30,084 bases of DNA from Candidatus Falkowbacteria bacterium CG10_big_fil_rev_8_21_14_0_10_44_15 (GCA_002773575.1 PFAT01000027.1:1-30084); one strand, 5' to 3'. Counted from the stretch's first letter, positions 1 through 7,412 are shown. The notes: generated by a model not told the origin, from the sequence alone. Made by a program: numbers and translations.

Positions 1-188
1 TGTTGGGCATTATTTTTTTGGTATTAGTTTTGTACGCTGGATTTTTATGGATGACTGCCGCCGGCAACGAAGACCAGGTAACCAAAGCCAAAAGCATACT
101 GACTACGTCAATTATCGGTATTGTTATTATCGTGGCCGCTTACGCTATCGTTACCTTTGTCTTAGATGCCATTTTAAACGTCGGCTAA
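1..188 (+). CDS. TrbC/VirB2-like type IV secretion pilin-type membrane protein, C-terminal part
   Basis: The reading frame is open from the left edge to a TAA at 186-188, and the first possible start in it is only a TTG, so the gene almost certainly begins outside the window. What remains (about 61 residues) has two hydrophobic segments, roughly residues 2-18 and 32-58, separated by a short polar loop containing AAGNEDQVTKAK. The pattern 'helix, G-N-E-x-x-x-x-K-A-K, helix' is the usual second half of the small TrbC/VirB2-like or T4SS-pilin proteins common in Patescibacteria, which are thought to be membrane subunits of a type IV secretion or pilus system. No other secretion genes are visible here, so the role rests on family resemblance only. 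Confidence 0.6.
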   Translation, partial: LGIIFLVLVLYAGFLWMTAAGNEDQVTKAKSILTTSIIGIVIIVAAYAIVTFVLDAILNVG

Positions 189-272
189 TGCCTAGAAATA
201 TTCAAAGGCACAAAAGTTAAAAAATAAATCCAAACACCTTCACGCCGGGATATTCTGGGAGGTGTCTGGATA

Positions 273-305
273 AACAATCCCGCAATACTGCGGGGTTGTT
301 TTGTT
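273..305 (+). terminator. Rho-independent terminator after the pilin gene
   Basis: A 12-bp stem (AACAATCCCGCA at 273-284 with TGCGGGGTTGTT at 289-300, one G-T pair) closes a 4-nt loop and is followed by TTGTT. It lies about 85 nt after the pilin stop codon and should end that transcript. Confidence 0.75.
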
Positions 306-308
306 ATA

Positions 309-337
309 TTAACAATTTTAGGTAAAAATGATAAGGT
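309..337 (+). promoter_or_regulatory. Possible promoter for the O-antigen ligase-like gene
   Basis: TTAACA (309-314) and TAAGGT (332-337) are 17 nt apart, and TGA directly precedes the -10-like box (extended -10). The -10 is a weak match; support comes mainly from the position just after the terminator and 32 nt before the start codon. Confidence 0.35.
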
Positions 338-369
338 GACAGCAAACACTTAACACTTAACGCAAAAAC

Positions 370-1851
370 ATGATAGCGCTTATTATAATTTTTGTCGTTT
401 TCTTTGCGCTGCTGGCTTGGCGGCGGCTGGATTTAGCAACCGCGTTAGTAATAGCGGCATTACCGGCGTACCAAATCAGATTTAATTTGGGATTTTTGCC
501 GATGACTTTGTTAGAGGCGATGATTTTAGTTTTGTTCGCCGCTTGGTTTATAAAAGCGTGGCGAGCGGATGAATTGCCGTTATTGTTTTATTTGTCATTC
601 CCGCGCAGGCGGGAATCCCATCAAAATATCAAACAGTACCCTTTTCATTTGGAAATTATTTTATTGCTTATAGTCGCGCTTGTTTCCACCGGAGCCGCTG
701 GGTTTACCAACGCGAGCTTAGGAATTCTGAAAGCATATTTTATCGAACCGGTGATGTTTTTTATCGTTTTTGTTAATGTCTTTAAGATTAAGGAAAACAG
801 AAATAAAATATTTTGGGCGTTAGCGATATCCGCGCTCGTTGTCTCTTTGGTAGCGATTTATCAATGGTTGAGCGGAAATTTATTGCCAGCCGCTTGGCAA
901 GGCAGCGGGCGGGTAACCGGAGCGTTTGCGTATCCGAACGCGCTGGGATTATATTTAGGACCAATAATTATTACGCTGTCTGGTTGGCTGTTGGGTCTCA
1001 CGGCGCAAAATATCAAATATCAAATATCAAATGACAAACAAATTTTAAATTCAAAATTACCAATTTTAAAGGCACTATTTGTTTGTTCAGTTATTTTATT
1101 ATCTGTCACTGCTATTTATTTTTCCCATTCCCAAGGAGCTTTGATTGGGTTAATAATCGCGTTGGTTATTTTTGGCGTTTTGTATAATTGGCGCTCGCGC
1201 CTCATAGTTACGGCAGTAATGGTGGCGGCGTTGATAACCTTGAGCTTAAGCCCGACTGGGTTAGGGCGTCTGCAAAGTAAAATCATGTTGCGCGATTTGG
1301 ACGGTCAAATCCGGCGGCAGCAATGGGCGGAAACAAAAAAAATGCTTTTAGACGGCAGGATTATTACTGGCGCCGGCTTAGCGAATTACCAAATGGCGGT
1401 CGCGCCGCATCATCAGGAAGGAATTTTTGTGCGCGATTATAATGACTCGGATTTTCAGCGCAAGGTGGTTTTTAACGCTGATTATCGCCGGCGAGTTTGG
1501 CAGCCATTGGAAACATATCTTTATCCGCACAATATTTTTTTAAACTTCTGGTCGGAACTGGGGCTTGTCGGTATGTTGCTTTTTCTTTGGATTATAGTAA
1601 AGTATTTCCTAATCAGTCTAAAGTCTATAAAGTCTGTAAAGTCCATAAAGTCAGAAAGAGAAAGAGCTTTAATTTTAGGATTGGCATGCGCGATGATAGT
1701 TATTGTCGTTCACGGCTTAGTTGACGCGCCGTATTTTAAAAATGATTTGGCGGTGTTGTTTTGGGTGCTGGCGGGGATGATGGGCGTGTACCAAATAGAC
1801 ATTCACCCGCAAATCAACAAATCTTTTACAAATAATACAAATAAAAGGTAA
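370..1851 (+). CDS. O-antigen ligase / Wzy-like polytopic membrane protein
   Basis: A 493-residue protein that is hydrophobic over most of its length, with about ten or more predicted membrane segments and a large loop at about 300-380 that contains LRDLDGQIRRQQWAE and the GRIITGAGLANYQ region followed by PHNIFLNFWSELGLVG. This pattern (long extracytoplasmic loop, then 'PHN-x(3)-x-W-x-E-x-G-x-x-G') is typical of the O-antigen ligase/Wzy_C family, which joins or polymerises lipid-linked glycans at the outer face of the membrane. The acceptor cannot be deduced. Three non-conserved insertions match repeat DNA found elsewhere in the window: residues about 75-89, 214-234 and 417-429. All three keep the frame and fall in loops between membrane segments. 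The stop codon is the base pair before tRNA-Ser, so the two may share a transcript. Confidence 0.85.
   Translation: MIALIIIFVVFFALLAWRRLDLATALVIAALPAYQIRFNLGFLPMTLLEAMILVLFAAWFIKAWRADELPLLFYLSFPRRRESHQNIKQYPFHLEIILLLIVALVSTGAAGFTNASLGILKAYFIEPVMFFIVFVNVFKIKENRNKIFWALAISALVVSLVAIYQWLSGNLLPAAWQGSGRVTGAFAYPNALGLYLGPIIITLSGWLLGLTAQNIKYQISNDKQILNSKLPILKALFVCSVILLSVTAIYFSHSQGALIGLIIALVIFGVLYNWRSRLIVTAVMVAALITLSLSPTGLGRLQSKIMLRDLDGQIRRQQWAETKKMLLDGRIITGAGLANYQMAVAPHHQEGIFVRDYNDSDFQRKVVFNADYRRRVWQPLETYLYPHNIFLNFWSELGLVGMLLFLWIIVKYFLISLKSIKSVKSIKSERERALILGLACAMIVIVVHGLVDAPYFKNDLAVLFWVLAGMMGVYQIDIHPQINKSFTNNTNKR
593..620 (+). repeat. dRS3-like palindromic repeat inside a reading frame
   Basis: TGTCATTCCCGCGCAGGCGG followed by GAATCCCA. 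The core has the form ATTCCC-N8-GGGAAT and matches one arm of the paired elements at 15691-15763 and 28929-28995, differing only in the central loop. Here it is a single arm, translated as SFPRRRES within the O-antigen ligase-like protein. Confidence 0.85.
1009..1072 (+). repeat. AT-rich 'AAATATC' repeat tract inside a reading frame
   Basis: Three near-identical units (ATATCAAAT type) are followed by AATTTTAAATTCAAAATTACC-like sequence, the same style as the non-coding spacers around 7413-7516 and 14946-15023. It is translated as about 20 polar residues (KYQISNDKQILNSK) between two hydrophobic segments. Confidence 0.6.
1618..1650 (+). repeat. AAAGTCTATAAAGTC array inside a reading frame
   Basis: Units of the type AAAGTC(T/C)(A/G)TA repeat about three times and are translated as LKSIKSVKSIKSE, a lysine/serine-rich cytoplasmic loop. 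The same units occur between genes at 18811-18842 and, inverted, at 18941-18973. Confidence 0.8.
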
Positions 1852-1941
1852 GGTGGGATGGCTGAGCGGTTGAAGGCGCTGGTTTCGAAAACCAGTAAGG
1901 GTTAACGCCCTTCGTGAGTTCAAATCTCACTCCCACCGCCA
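1852..1941 (+). tRNA. tRNA-Ser (anticodon CGA), CCA encoded
   Basis: Acceptor GGTGGGA (1852-1858) pairs with TCCCACC (1931-1937). The anticodon stem CTGGT/ACCAG closes the loop TTCGAAA, giving anticodon CGA. A long variable arm (AAGGGTTAACGCCCTT) and T-arm GTGAG-TTCAAAT-CTCAC follow, as in class II serine tRNAs. The discriminator is G1938, and CCA is encoded at 1939-1941, unlike the three tRNAs near 22.5 kb. It starts on the base after the upstream stop codon. Confidence 0.95.
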
Positions 1942-1970
1942 GATTTAATAATTGATGTCACTAATATATT

Positions 1971-2597
1971 ATGATGAATCAAAAAATTTTTATTGCCCTG
2001 ACGATGTACCTGACCGCCTTAATCGCCTCCAATACTTTAGGCATTAAACTGATGCCATTTATTTTTGGCACGCACTTGTCGGTCGCGATTTTTGCTTTCC
2101 CGATCGTTTTTTTAATGACGGACGTCATCGGCGAAGTGTACGGAAAAGAGCTGGCGCGGATGTTCGTCAGAATGGGAATTTATTGCACCGCGCTTTTTAT
2201 CGGCTTTAATTTTTTAGCTAATTTAATGCCCGCCTCGCCGGATTTTTTTATGCGGGAATCCTATGGGCAAATTTTTGGTCTTTCCTTGCGCTTTGCCGTC
2301 GCCTCTTTGGTAGCTTTTGCCATCGGCGAGTACCAGGACGTATTTTCATTTTTTTTCCTTCGGGCTAAATTAGGAGGCAAGCTGTTTTGGCTGCGCTCCA
2401 ACTTGTCTAACCTGTGGGGGCAGTTAGTGGATACCGTTATTTGGTCCTCAATCGCTTTTGCCGGCGTGTATCCGCTTAAAACCATCATGATGATTATTAT
2501 CCCCTGGTGGCTGTTTAAATTCGGAATGGGAATACTCTATACGCCGTTGAGTTATTTGGGAATTTGGCTGCTGCGGCGCCAAGAAGAAAAAACTTAA
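1971..2597 (+). CDS. VUT-family queuosine precursor transporter (YhhQ-like)
   Basis: A 208-residue protein with about six hydrophobic segments. Near the N-terminus it has TALIASNTLGIK, followed by FPIVFLMTDVIGEVYGK, the signature stretch of the VUT/YhhQ family; further on come FAIGEYQDVFSFFFLR and the SNLSNLWGQLVDTVIW segment, with conserved Asp, Gln and Thr. Family members import queuosine precursors such as preQ0 or preQ1 for tRNA modification. No queuosine-synthesis gene is in the window, which fits a salvage lifestyle. Two ATG codons are adjacent (1971 and 1974) and either could be used. The arginine decarboxylase gene follows 29 nt downstream on the same strand, so they are probably co-transcribed. 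Confidence 0.85.
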   Translation: MMNQKIFIALTMYLTALIASNTLGIKLMPFIFGTHLSVAIFAFPIVFLMTDVIGEVYGKELARMFVRMGIYCTALFIGFNFLANLMPASPDFFMRESYGQIFGLSLRFAVASLVAFAIGEYQDVFSFFFLRAKLGGKLFWLRSNLSNLWGQLVDTVIWSSIAFAGVYPLKTIMMIIIPWWLFKFGMGILYTPLSYLGIWLLRRQEEKT

Positions 2598-2626
2598 AAA
2601 TTTATTTATTAATATAAAAGTAACCT

Positions 2627-3181
2627 ATGGTAAATTTCGTGCCGACTAAAATGTTCCTTACCAAAGGCGTTGGCCATCACAAGGAATATTTGCAGTCGTT
2701 TGAAATGGCTTTGCGCAATGCCGACATTGCCGAGTACAATTTAGTCACCGTCAGTTCGATTTTCCCGCCGAATTGCAAACGAATTTCTAAAGAGGAAGGG
2801 AAAAAATTTTTAAGCCCGGGGCAAGTCGTTTTTACCGTATTAGCCCGACAGGCGACTAACGAACCCAACCGCTTAATCTGCGCTTCCATTGGTCTGGCGC
2901 AGCCGGGAGACGCCAATCAGCACGGCTACCTGTCCGAGCACCATCCTTGCGGCGAAACCGCCGAGAAAGCCGGCGACTACGCGGAGGATTTAGCGGCTAC
3001 CATGCTCGCGACTACTTTGGGGTTAGAATTTGATTCCAACGCCGCCTGGGATGAGCGGGAGCAGGTGTATAAGGCATCGGGCAAAATAATTAAAACAACC
3101 AATATTACGCAGTCTGCCGAGGGCCATAAAGACGGGCTATGGACAACGGTGTTGGCGGCGGCAGTATTGATTTTTGAGTAG
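2627..3181 (+). CDS. Pyruvoyl-dependent arginine decarboxylase
   Basis: A 184-residue protein that would convert arginine to agmatine, the first step towards polyamines. Proteins of this family (PvlArgDC, best known from archaea) cleave themselves between two serines to create a pyruvoyl cofactor. The expected sequence is present as TVSSIFPP, with the predicted cut between Ser43 and Ser44. The C-terminal half has GYLSEHHPCGETAEKAGDYA and AEDLAATML, matching the conserved glutamate-bearing core. Length is normal for the family and both predicted chains look intact. No later polyamine genes are nearby. The next gene has its own promoter starting 5 nt after this stop codon, and I see no terminator between them. 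Confidence 0.9.
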   Translation: MVNFVPTKMFLTKGVGHHKEYLQSFEMALRNADIAEYNLVTVSSIFPPNCKRISKEEGKKFLSPGQVVFTVLARQATNEPNRLICASIGLAQPGDANQHGYLSEHHPCGETAEKAGDYAEDLAATMLATTLGLEFDSNAAWDEREQVYKASGKIIKTTNITQSAEGHKDGLWTTVLAAAVLIFE

Positions 3182-3185
3182 TTAT

Positions 3186-3214
3186 TTGACAAAAATTGAG
3201 TTTAGGCTTATACT
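3186..3214 (+). promoter_or_regulatory. Consensus sigma-70 promoter for the RRM gene
   Basis: A perfect -35 TTGACA (3186-3191) and -10 TATACT (3209-3214) are separated by exactly 17 nt. Transcription should start near 3221, giving a leader of about 114 nt before the ATG at 3335. It is the best promoter match I found in the window. Confidence 0.85.
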
Positions 3215-3220
3215 GACAGT

Positions 3221-3334
3221 TAAGTAAGCGTTGTTCGCTCAACTCTTCCCTTTAAACGCAAGTGATAGGGGCAAGCAGAGGCGTAACAAATAGGTCGCCT
3301 TACAACTTAATCACTAACGTTTAAAGAGAAATCA
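3221..3334 (+). promoter_or_regulatory. Structured 5' leader of the RRM gene
   Basis: CTTTAAACG-CA-AGTGAT (3250-3266) is complementary to ATCACT-AA-CGTTTAAAG (3310-3326): 9 bp and 6 bp separated by a 2x2 mismatch. Inside the enclosed loop, AGGCG (3279-3283) can pair with CGCCT (3296-3300). The right arm includes the first bases of the only purine-rich ribosome-binding candidate, AAAGAGA at 3323-3329, so folding would partly hide it. The layout suggests translational control by temperature or by the encoded RNA-binding protein; this is inference. Confidence 0.55.
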
Positions 3335-3667
3335 ATGGCCAAGAAACTTTATGTCGGCGGTTTGTCTTATGACACCACCGACGACGGGTTGCGTGACGCT
3401 TTTGCGCAGGCAGGCTCCGTCACATCAGCGGCAGTAGTCACTGATAAATTTTCCGGCCGCTCTCGGGGCTTCGGCTTCGTAGAGATGGCAACGGATGAGG
3501 AAGCTACAGCGGCAATTGACATGTGGAACGGCAAAGAATTAGACGGCCGTACCATCACTGTCAGCGAAGCTCGCCCGCCCAAAGAGCGGGGTGAGCATCG
3601 GGGCGGCGGTTTCCGCTCGGGCGGTTATAACGACCGCGGCGGCGATCGGCCGCGCAGCAATTGGTAA
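3335..3667 (+). CDS. RRM-domain glycine/arginine-rich RNA-binding protein
   Basis: A 110-residue protein with one RNA recognition motif at about residues 4-82. The two RNA-contacting signatures are clear: RNP2 LYVGGL (5-10) and RNP1 RGFGFVEM (44-51), with aromatic residues at Tyr6, Phe46 and Phe48. A short disordered tail (about 83-110) is rich in Gly and Arg (HRGGGFRSGG). Bacterial RRM proteins of this layout resemble the cyanobacterial Rbp group and are often cold-induced RNA chaperones; whether this one is cold-induced is not known. The strong promoter and long leader suggest high, regulated expression, and autoregulation through the leader is possible. Transcription ends at the hairpin 22 nt downstream. 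Confidence 0.9.
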   Translation: MAKKLYVGGLSYDTTDDGLRDAFAQAGSVTSAAVVTDKFSGRSRGFGFVEMATDEEATAAIDMWNGKELDGRTITVSEARPPKERGEHRGGGFRSGGYNDRGGDRPRSNW

Positions 3668-3688
3668 GACAGTAAAATAGATTACCAT

Positions 3689-3728
3689 AAAAAAATTCCG
3701 TCCCGCAGTAATGCGGGACGGAATTTTT
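3689..3728. terminator. Bidirectional terminator
   Basis: A perfect 17-bp stem (3691-3707 with 3712-3728) around the loop GTAA, with A-rich and T-rich ends on opposite sides. It separates the convergent RRM gene (+) and APH-fold kinase gene (-), and would also end the long minus-strand run that starts at yebC. Confidence 0.9.
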
Positions 3729-3730
3729 GT

Positions 3731-4738
3731 TTACTCCTGTTTCAACTTATCAAGCAATATCTGGGCGCGTTCGGGCTCGGGATACTGGCTGACGAAAAGA
3801 TAAATGACCGTGCGCAAGGCGGCCCAACGGTAGTAGGTGGATATTCTTTGTTGTAAATCGGCAGTCAGTTTCAGTTTGGCCGCTTTAACGTATTCAGTTA
3901 AAAATATCTGCTTTAATTCGGTGATGGTATTTTGTTCCTTAGTGAATTTACTGGCCATATATTCCAGTTGCTGCAGGAAAGCGCCGATATCACGGGCAAA
4001 ATCCGCTAAGCACATGTCAGTAAAATCAATTAAACCGATTTTATTTTTGGCAATGCGGATGACGTTTTCCGGATGGGCGTCGCCGTGGATTAAGTAGCGC
4101 CGGCTTAACGAGGCAAATTGGATTTTTTCTTCCTGATTGAGGCGGGAAAAAATATTATAGGCGTCGGCGTAGGAGGCCGGATACCGGTCTTGTATTTTTT
4201 TCAACCAGTGTTGGGCGCCGGGGATGGTGGTAGCGATTAAACTGTTTTTTTTATTAAAATTTTTCGCGCCCGCAGTCGGCAATTGGTGCAACTTGGCAAA
4301 CCAGCGGGCCGTCAGGCGGAGCAGATGTTTTATTTCGGCCGCGTCTTTAGCCATAATAAAATGAAAAAGGTTGTTTCCTTTTAAGCCGCGGTAAAAAACG
4401 CCGTGGAAGCGTTGCGAATAAAAAAGAGGATGGGGGATAGTAAGGTTGCCCCGGGCAAAGCCCTTGCTCCATAAAAAACAAAGGGCGGCGTAAATATTGC
4501 GGCGCGGCTCATGCGAATGGGCCGAGCAAAATATCGGCAGCATCTTTAGTTTATGACCCGCGGCGGTAAAATAGGTGTCGTACTCCACTACCACATGATA
4601 TGAATTTTCCCAGATGTTATTTTTAATGCCGTTAATTTTAACTCGGGTGATGTTTTGGCAGTCGGGATAAAGAGGCAGAATCCGCCGCCTAAAATATTTT
4701 AAAATAAATTGTTCGTCGTAGAGTTGCCTGATGTTCAT
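3731..4738 (-). CDS. APH/choline-kinase-fold phosphotransferase in the glycogen cluster
   Basis: A 335-residue kinase-fold protein. The catalytic loop is LIHGDAHPENV (HGD at 218-220, Asn225) and the metal-binding motif is LIDFTD (Asp238), followed by CLADFARDIG, the usual aminoglycoside-phosphotransferase (APH) ending. The N-terminal lobe is divergent and a nucleotide-binding lysine is not obvious. It starts 3 nt after the GH57 stop codon, downstream of glgA, so a sugar substrate such as maltose or another glucan fragment is more likely than an antibiotic. That is inference from position; maltokinase (Pep2) belongs to the same fold superfamily, but no specific match is claimed. It is the last gene before the terminator. 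Confidence 0.75.
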   Translation of the reverse strand: MNIRQLYDEQFILKYFRRRILPLYPDCQNITRVKINGIKNNIWENSYHVVVEYDTYFTAAGHKLKMLPIFCSAHSHEPRRNIYAALCFLWSKGFARGNLTIPHPLFYSQRFHGVFYRGLKGNNLFHFIMAKDAAEIKHLLRLTARWFAKLHQLPTAGAKNFNKKNSLIATTIPGAQHWLKKIQDRYPASYADAYNIFSRLNQEEKIQFASLSRRYLIHGDAHPENVIRIAKNKIGLIDFTDMCLADFARDIGAFLQQLEYMASKFTKEQNTITELKQIFLTEYVKAAKLKLTADLQQRISTYYRWAALRTVIYLFVSQYPEPERAQILLDKLKQE

Positions 4739-4741
4739 AGG

Positions 4742-5896
4742 TTATTTTTTCCAGTAATATTTCCAGTGCTTGCTCCAAATCATTTTTTTTATTTCTAAGC
4801 AGATTTTTTCCGCTTTGATTTTGGCGGGGCGGCTGGCCGAATCATCCAGCGAGCGAACGGCTTTAGTTAATTCGTTGACGCCTCTCTCGATTTCATCCGG
4901 GCTCCAGGAGAGGGAGCCAAAGAGGTTTTTAAAATCGCGGCCGGACGCCCACCAAAAAGTACAGCTGGCGAGCCCTTGGCGCAAATGCCGTTCCGCCCAA
5001 AGATGCTGATAGTCGGCGTCAAAACGCCCCACCGTTTCCCAAGCCAGACGGGAGAGCCGCCAAAGTTTTTTTTGCAGAAGGTTATTGTCATCGTACCAGA
5101 GCGCGTAAGGCTTGCCCGCCCGTAATTCCGGAACCGTTGACTCCCAAGACGAGGGAGTTATTTTTATTTTTTTTGTCGGCGGGTTTTGTCCCATAAATTC
5201 GGAAATCGTCAATGTCTGCAGCCGGTCGTCCCGCAACAATTTTTCAAAGTTCCCGGACAAATCGGTATACCGTAAGCCGTAAAGTTCGGCATCGGTCGCC
5301 GTCACTGCAACCGCTCGTTCGGTAGCGATTAATTTAGCGACGGTGTTGGGTACGTAGCTTTGCGAAAGCAGGCGCTCGCGGAAAATAACTTTTAGCCCGC
5401 TCTGCGCGTCAACGTAAACTTGGCCGCAGTCTAAAGCGCTCGCCTTGCCGCCCGAAATCTCATCTAATATCAGCCATTCGTATCCTAAAGTTTTGATCAG
5501 CTGGGCCGCTGCCGGAGAATAGGCCATTTCGGGCAGAAAAAATCCGCGCCCGCGAGGCTCGCCGATAAATTTACCCAACAGCTCTTCCTGCAACTTTATC
5601 TGTTTAGTTGCTTCCGCCGGAGGGATAAGCGGCAGGAGCGGATGATAAGCGGCCGTGCCTACTAACTCCAGCTGCCCGCGTTGAGCCAGCTTGCGCAAAC
5701 CATCAAGCAGCGCTTGGTAACCAAATTCGTTTATTTTTTCCAACAAGCAGCCGCTGACGTTAACGGTAAATTTAATCCGCGGATTTTTCAGCAAAGCTTT
5801 AGTAATGCGGGTGTAACTGCTAATTATCGCCGCTACTATAGTTTCTTTTTCCGCGGTCGCCGGTTGATAGAAATGGAGAAAGTTTAACCAAAGCAT
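4742..5896 (-). CDS. Glycoside hydrolase family 57 (alpha-amylase or glucanotransferase type)
   Basis: A 384-residue protein. The GH57 landmarks occur in order: HFYQP at residues 8-12, GQLELVGTAAYHPLLPLI at 74-91, FFLPEMAYSP with the expected nucleophile Glu123, and TATDAELYG with the expected acid/base Asp202. The C-terminal third is helical (ALWYDDNNLLQKKLWRL and on). The enzymes hydrolyse or transfer alpha-1,4-glucan, or form branches; a family of this size could be an amylase or 4-alpha-glucanotransferase, and I cannot choose. There is no signal peptide, so it acts in the cytoplasm on the glucan made by the upstream glycogen synthase, 27 nt away. Both catalytic residues are present, so it should be active. 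Confidence 0.85.
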   Translation of the reverse strand: MLWLNFLHFYQPATAEKETIVAAIISSYTRITKALLKNPRIKFTVNVSGCLLEKINEFGYQALLDGLRKLAQRGQLELVGTAAYHPLLPLIPPAEATKQIKLQEELLGKFIGEPRGRGFFLPEMAYSPAAAQLIKTLGYEWLILDEISGGKASALDCGQVYVDAQSGLKVIFRERLLSQSYVPNTVAKLIATERAVAVTATDAELYGLRYTDLSGNFEKLLRDDRLQTLTISEFMGQNPPTKKIKITPSSWESTVPELRAGKPYALWYDDNNLLQKKLWRLSRLAWETVGRFDADYQHLWAERHLRQGLASCTFWWASGRDFKNLFGSLSWSPDEIERGVNELTKAVRSLDDSASRPAKIKAEKICLEIKKMIWSKHWKYYWKK

Positions 5897-5923
5897 AGAA
5901 ATACGGTATGAAATTTTTTATTT

Positions 5924-7411
5924 TTAATTTATCGCTAAAGCTGTTTTATATAGGTCTAAATATTTTTTTGCCGGTATCTCCCAAGAATTTGATTCTTGCA
6001 TGGCGTGAATGAGCAGCTTGTGCCATTGTTTTTTATTTTTAAAGAGCTCCAGCGCGCGCACTAAGGCGCCGTAGAGTTCGTAAGAATTAAAATTATCAAA
6101 AGCAAAGCCGTTGCCGCTATGGTCGCGGGGGCTGTAATCGGCGACGGTGTCTAAAAGTCCGCCCACCCGATGCACCGCCGGCACGCAGCCGTAGCGCATC
6201 GCAATCAGCTGATTTAACCCGCAGGGCTCGTGGTGGGAAGGCAGCAGCAGCAGGTCGGAGCCGGCGTAAATCAGGGTTTCATACTTTTGATTTTCCTGAT
6301 GCGAAGGAATAATGACGAACTTATCATTGTGTCTCGCTAATTTTTGCATCTCGTTAATGTAGGTTTTTTCTCCCGAACCGACGACCATTAACTGCAAGTT
6401 AAGCCGCATAATTTCTTCGGCGATTTGGAGCACCAATTCAAATCCTTTTTGAAAGACGATGCGGGAAGTCATCGCTACCAGCGGGATATCAGCATTAACC
6501 GGCAAGCCGAATTTTTTTTGCAGGAATTTTTTATTGTTCTTTTTGCCCGTCATGGCATTTTGGTAACTATAATTTTTGTGCAAACCGGCGTCAGTCGCCG
6601 GATTGTAATCTTTGTAGTCAATGCCGTTGATAATGCCAAAGAGCTTATTTTGGCGGTGGCGCAAGATGCGGTGCAGGTCTTGGCCGAATTTAGGGGTGAG
6701 AATTTCCTCCGCGTATTGTTCCGAAACCGCGTTGACGACGTCGGCGTTCATAATGGCGCGTTTGGCAAAGTTAACATATTCTATCGCCGGCTCCGCAAAG
6801 GACGGCAGCTTGGTCGTGCCGTAATCTTTGTGTTTAGGCGGCACGTCCCACCAATTCATGCCCATTTGATAAGCGAGGTTATGGATGGTAAAAACGGTTT
6901 TTGCGTTTTGCAATTTAGCCGCGTAGGGGAAGTTATTTTTTAGATAGTAAGGGATAAGCCCGGCATGCCAGTCGTGGCAATGGATAATGTCCGGGTTGAG
7001 CTCGCGCATGGAGATGAAGCGCAAAGCCGCCGCGTCAAAAATTAAAAAACGCGCGTTTTCGTGCGTTGAGCCGTAAAGATTTTTGCGCTGGGAAAAGTAT
7101 TTTTCATTTTCCACGAAATATACCGGCAAGCCGTGCATTAAATAGCCGCGCCAATAATTAACGGTAACGGTTTCGCCGTTATCGTTGCCGCTTTCATCGC
7201 CGTTGGGGTAAAGCTTGATGTCTTTTTCTATCAATTCCAGCCGGAATTTTTTATTGTCAATAATTTGTCCGTAAAGCGGCGTGATGATCGCCACATCGTG
7301 GCCTAACCTTTTTAAGGCTTTGGGTAAACTGCGGACCACATCCGCTAGCCCGCCGGTTTTGGAAAAGGGATCAACTTCGGAAACGATATGGATTATTTTA
7401 AGCGTTTTCAT
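5924..7411 (-). CDS. glgA: Glycogen/starch synthase
   Basis: A 495-residue GT5 glycosyltransferase that would extend alpha-1,4-glucan from ADP- or UDP-glucose. The N-terminal nucleotide-sugar motif KTGGLADV is at 18-25, HCHDWHAG at 144-151, and in the C-terminal Rossmann domain SRIVFQKGFE (316-325) and HHEPCGLNQ with catalytic Glu395, then VGGLLDTV. Length is normal. No ADP-glucose pyrophosphorylase (glgC), branching enzyme or phosphorylase lies in the window, so the sugar donor is unknown. It heads a tight run glgA-GH57-kinase, and behind it ruvC and yebC point the same way. An AT-rich repeat fills the spacer before its start codon, and I see no clear promoter there. Confidence 0.93.
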   Translation of the reverse strand: MKTLKIIHIVSEVDPFSKTGGLADVVRSLPKALKRLGHDVAIITPLYGQIIDNKKFRLELIEKDIKLYPNGDESGNDNGETVTVNYWRGYLMHGLPVYFVENEKYFSQRKNLYGSTHENARFLIFDAAALRFISMRELNPDIIHCHDWHAGLIPYYLKNNFPYAAKLQNAKTVFTIHNLAYQMGMNWWDVPPKHKDYGTTKLPSFAEPAIEYVNFAKRAIMNADVVNAVSEQYAEEILTPKFGQDLHRILRHRQNKLFGIINGIDYKDYNPATDAGLHKNYSYQNAMTGKKNNKKFLQKKFGLPVNADIPLVAMTSRIVFQKGFELVLQIAEEIMRLNLQLMVVGSGEKTYINEMQKLARHNDKFVIIPSHQENQKYETLIYAGSDLLLLPSHHEPCGLNQLIAMRYGCVPAVHRVGGLLDTVADYSPRDHSGNGFAFDNFNSYELYGALVRALELFKNKKQWHKLLIHAMQESNSWEIPAKKYLDLYKTALAIN

Positions 7412-7412
7412 G

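Noticed and set aside
3731..4738. Antibiotic resistance by aminoglycoside phosphotransferase
   Set aside because: Only the general fold motifs match, and the position in a glucan cluster argues for a sugar or other metabolite substrate.
6425..6943. A 172-codon open frame antisense to glgA
   Set aside because: It overlaps core motifs of glycogen synthase on the other strand and shows no protein family features.
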